Shown: in pieces, positions 62,072 to 64,000 of the stretch
Position numbering within the stretch: position 1 is the first letter of the stretch
Layout: every line of letters begins with the position of its first letter
Source: Eubacteriales bacterium
GTDB lineage: Bacteria > Bacillota > Clostridia > Lachnospirales > Lachnospiraceae
Assembly (NCBI GenBank): GCA_030525875.1
Contig: JAUNDV010000005.1
Coordinates: 1 to 64,000, forward strand
DNA: 64,000 nt
Direction of reading: 5' to 3'
Program-made: the position numbers and the translations under genes
The notes under the pieces: model-generated
Told to the model about the DNA's origin: nothing
What the model saw: the letters and a program-made list of their open reading frames with translations, nothing else
The model's database searches: none

Positions 62072-63262
62072 ATGAGAACTGTTGGAACGGTATCAAGAGG
62101 TGTCAGATGTCCTGTTGTTAAAGAGGGAGAGGATCTTGTAAAGATTGTAACTAACTCTATTGTTGAGATGGGACGAGAGGAAAAGGTTGTTTTCCACGAC
62201 AAGGATATTGTTGCAGTTACTGAAGCTGTTGTTGCACGTACTCAGGGTAATTATGCAAGTATTGATGATATTGCAGAAGACTGCCGTAGAAAATTTGATT
62301 GCGATACTATCGCTATAACCTTCCCTATTTTAAGCAGAAACAGAATATCTGTATGTCTTAAGGGAATTGCACGTGCCTTCAAGAAAGTATTTATTTTAAT
62401 GAGTTATCCTTCAGATGAAGTAGGAAATCATCTTTTTGATGAGGATCTTCTTGATGAGAAGGGTGTAAATCCATATTCAGATGTATTGACAGAGGCAAGA
62501 TACAGAGAGCTGTTCGGATATACAAAGCATCCATTTACAGGTGTTGATTATGTTACCTTCTATAAGGAGCTTTTTGAGGCAGAGAACTGTGAAGTGGAAT
62601 TCATTTTCGCAAATGACTGCAGAGCTGTACTTAAGGAAACAGACAGCGTACTTTGCTGTGATATTCATACAAGAGAGCGTTCAAAGAGAAGACTTCTTGC
62701 TGCTGGAGCAAAGAAGGTACTCACCCTTGCTGACATCATGAATGAGTCAGTTAATGGAAGTGGATATAATGAGAATTATGGACTTCTTGGATCAAATAAG
62801 GCTACTGAAGAAACTGTAAAGCTCTTCCCAAGAAATTGCATGGAGTTTGTTAATAATCTTCAGCAGAGTCTTAAGGAAGCAACAGGAGTTGAGATGAACT
62901 GTCTTGTATATGGAGATGGAGCATTTAAGGATCCTGTTGGAAAAATCTGGGAGCTTGCAGATCCAGTTGTCAGCCCTGCATATACCAGCAGACTTGAGGG
63001 TACACCAAATGAGCTTAAGCTTAAGTACCTTGCTGACAATGATTTTAAGGATCTTCAGGGAGAAGAACTTACAGAGGCTATGAAGAAAGCAATTGAAGCT
63101 AAGAATGGAAGTCTCAAGGGAAGCATGGCATCACAGGGAACAACACCTAGACGTCTTACAGACCTTATAGGATCACTTTGTGACCTTACATCAGGTTCAG
63201 GTGATAAGGGAACACCAATTGTATTTATTCAGGGATATTTTGATACATACGCTGAGCAATAA
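62072..63262 (+). CDS. CofE-like (F420 gamma-glutamyl ligase family) protein
   Basis: 396 residues, homologous in arrangement to coenzyme F420-0:L-glutamate ligase (CofE). It shows MRTVGTVSRGVRCPVVKEGEDLVKIV at the start, KDIVAVTEAVVAR near 50, and the LVYGDGAFKDPVGKIWELADPVVSP segment near 285. Clostridia do not make F420, so a different amide-forming ligase role is inferred. GAGAGG lies 8 bases before ATG 62072. Monocistronic with its own promoter and terminator. Confidence 0.78.
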   Translation: MRTVGTVSRGVRCPVVKEGEDLVKIVTNSIVEMGREEKVVFHDKDIVAVTEAVVARTQGNYASIDDIAEDCRRKFDCDTIAITFPILSRNRISVCLKGIARAFKKVFILMSYPSDEVGNHLFDEDLLDEKGVNPYSDVLTEARYRELFGYTKHPFTGVDYVTFYKELFEAENCEVEFIFANDCRAVLKETDSVLCCDIHTRERSKRRLLAAGAKKVLTLADIMNESVNGSGYNENYGLLGSNKATEETVKLFPRNCMEFVNNLQQSLKEATGVEMNCLVYGDGAFKDPVGKIWELADPVVSPAYTSRLEGTPNELKLKYLADNDFKDLQGEELTEAMKKAIEAKNGSLKGSMASQGTTPRRLTDLIGSLCDLTSGSGDKGTPIVFIQGYFDTYAEQ

Positions 63263-63336
63263 TTGCAGAAGTGTTGTTCTAGTGGAATAGATATAATAAA
63301 AAAGGTTAAAAATTAATAAGATAATATTGAGTTGAT

Positions 63337-63385
63337 ACCCTTGTACAGGATAGTAAAAGATAAGATCCTGTATGAGGGTGTTTTT
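63337..63385 (+). terminator. Terminator after the CofE-like gene
   Basis: ACCCT-TG-TACAGGAT pairs with ATCCTGTA-TG-AGGGT, with a small internal loop, followed by TTTTT. Confidence 0.9.
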
Positions 63386-63396
63386 AAGTTATTTGA

Positions 63397-63500
63397 TTGT
63401 ATTATAGGATTATTTACAGCGTAGATAATGGGATTGTAACTATTTATGTTGTGAATATTGGAAAAACTGGAGAAATTTATAATAGATATAAAACAACGAA
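63397..63500 (+). pseudogene. C-terminal remnant of a RelE/ParE-type toxin
   Basis: The frame reads YYRIIYSVDNGIVTIYVVNIGKT followed by GEIYNRY, the end of a RelE toxin (the ...YRxxYxxxxxxxxVxxxGxRxxxY... pattern). It lacks a start, ribosome site, N-terminal half, antitoxin partner and its own stop; it runs on into the tRNA gene. A decayed toxin fragment. Confidence 0.65.
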
Positions 63501-63525
63501 AAAAGTCGGAAAATATCCGACTTTT
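63499..63525 (-). terminator. Terminator of the tRNA-Glu gene
   Basis: Minus strand: AAAAGTCGGA pairs with TCCGACTTTT around a short loop and ends in a T-run, 6 bases after the tRNA 3' end. Confidence 0.9.
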
Positions 63526-63530
63526 AAAGA

Positions 63531-63602
63531 TGACCTTGCCGGGAATCGAACCCGGGCCTTCGCCGTGAGAGGGCGACGTCTTAGCCGCTTGACTACAAGG
63601 CC
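63531..63602 (-). tRNA. tRNA-Glu (anticodon CTC)
   Basis: 72 bases on the minus strand. Acceptor GGCCTTG/CAAGGTC (one G-U), D arm GTC...GAC, anticodon stem TCGCC/GGCGA with loop CTCTCAC (anticodon CTC, reading GAG), T arm CCGGG-TTCGATT-CCCGG, discriminator A. The CCA end is not encoded. Confidence 0.95.
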
Positions 63603-63634
63603 TTAATTTGTTGTTCGCTGTAAGCGACTTGTTT

Positions 63635-63663
63635 ATATTAACAGATGTTTAATATAAAGTCAA
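63635..63663 (-). promoter_or_regulatory. Promoter of the tRNA-Glu gene
   Basis: Minus strand: -35 TTGACT (63658-63663), 17 bases, extended -10 TGT-TAATAT (63635-63640). About 30 bases before the tRNA. Confidence 0.8.
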
Positions 63664-63846
63664 GGATAAAAATGAAAAAAATGCTATTTCAATTCATTTT
63701 TATCATTTTACAAATTTTATTATAAATCTATATAAAATTAAATTTATCCAGCACTAACCTTAAATCTACAAATATGGTAATATAAAGTAAGTATGTTTTA
63801 CACATACTAGGATAGATTAAATCAATTATAAAGGCAGGAAAAATAA

Positions 63847-64000
63847 ATGGAAAAATTATATGCAGATAAATTACAATTTGTACTTAAGGAGCTGGACAGG
63901 GCAGAGGATTTTTCACAGATGTCACATATTTTGAATTTTGATATGGAAACTATCGCACCAGAGAAAGGGATGGAGAAGCAGTCCGAGCTTGTAGCCTTCC
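63847..64000 (+). CDS. M32 carboxypeptidase, start only (window edge)
   Basis: 51 codons to the window end. The peptide (MEKLYADKLQFVLKEL..., LNFDMETIAPEKG, EKQSELVAF) matches the N-terminus of thermostable carboxypeptidase 1 (M32), whose hallmark there is 'WDxETxxPxxG...R/KxxQ'. CAGGA precedes ATG 63847. The HEXXH zinc site lies beyond the window. Confidence 0.75.
   Translation, partial: MEKLYADKLQFVLKELDRAEDFSQMSHILNFDMETIAPEKGMEKQSELVAF

Noticed and set aside
61930..62121. 63-codon ORF overlapping the start of the CofE-like gene
   Set aside because: Its ATG lies within the spacer of the strong promoter (61923-61950), so it would precede the transcript start, and it has no ribosome site.

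Overview
The window is a contiguous stretch of chromosome from a low-GC Gram-positive anaerobe. The gene content points to the Clostridia, most likely Lachnospiraceae: gene order nusA-L7Ae-infB-rbfA-nrnA-truB-rpsO, Asp23/FakA/recG/rsmD/coaD, a giant BadF-type dehydratase activase, frequent AGGAGG ribosome sites, ATGA-coupled genes, and many AGA/GGA/ATA codons. This placement is inferred from gene content. I see no prophage, insertion sequence, CRISPR array or known defence system. Most of the window is housekeeping DNA; the interest lies in regulation, gene fusions and degenerate genes.

Layout. 0-7 kb: a GNAT acetyltransferase, a purine permease behind a guanine-type riboswitch, and a LysR-controlled accessory cluster (zinc UROD/MtaA-like enzyme, YkvI-like transporter, 4-hydroxybutyrate dehydrogenase). 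7-13.5 kb: a divergent threonine block, with aspartate kinase and homoserine dehydrogenase on minus and threonine synthase, homoserine kinase and an aminotransferase on plus. 13.5-22 kb: a complete shikimate, Phe and Tyr operon (aroF-tyrA-aroB-aroA-aroC-pheA-aroEK-aroQ) preceded by a Tyr/Phe-rich leader peptide and a terminator/antiterminator, i.e. a classical ribosome-mediated attenuator.

22-33.5 kb: an AI-2E-type permease, a family II pyrophosphatase with regulatory domains, a 1449-residue 2-hydroxyacyl-CoA dehydratase/activase-like protein, CorA, a rhomboid-like protein without an obvious protease site, pyruvate kinase and a NUDIX hydrolase. 33.5-48.6 kb: a catalytically degenerate XerD-like gene, apt, an ABC-F ATPase, rpmB, Asp23, FakA-like, recG, rsmD, coaD, a coiled-coil protein, a HAD phosphatase, a short-chain dehydrogenase, a pseudouridine synthase, comM and dprA. 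48.6-59 kb: topA and the translation operon rimP (lacking its C-terminal domain)-nusA-L7Ae-infB-rbfA-nrnA-truB::ribF (gene fusion), then rpsO with a structured leader. 59-64 kb: ACT protein and DUF711 partner, AzlCD amino-acid exporter, a CofE-like ligase behind a strong promoter and long leader, a RelE remnant, tRNA-Glu(CTC) with its own promoter and terminator, and the start of an M32 carboxypeptidase.

The most informative finding is the aromatic attenuator at 13.55-13.78 kb. Its leader ORF, 1:2 protector, 2:3 antiterminator and 3:4 terminator can all be read directly. The next most interesting are the riboswitch whose terminator reuses the aptamer's own 3' strand, the TruB-RibF fusion, the dead XerD-like gene and the uncharacterised UROD-like/YkvI/4HBD cluster.
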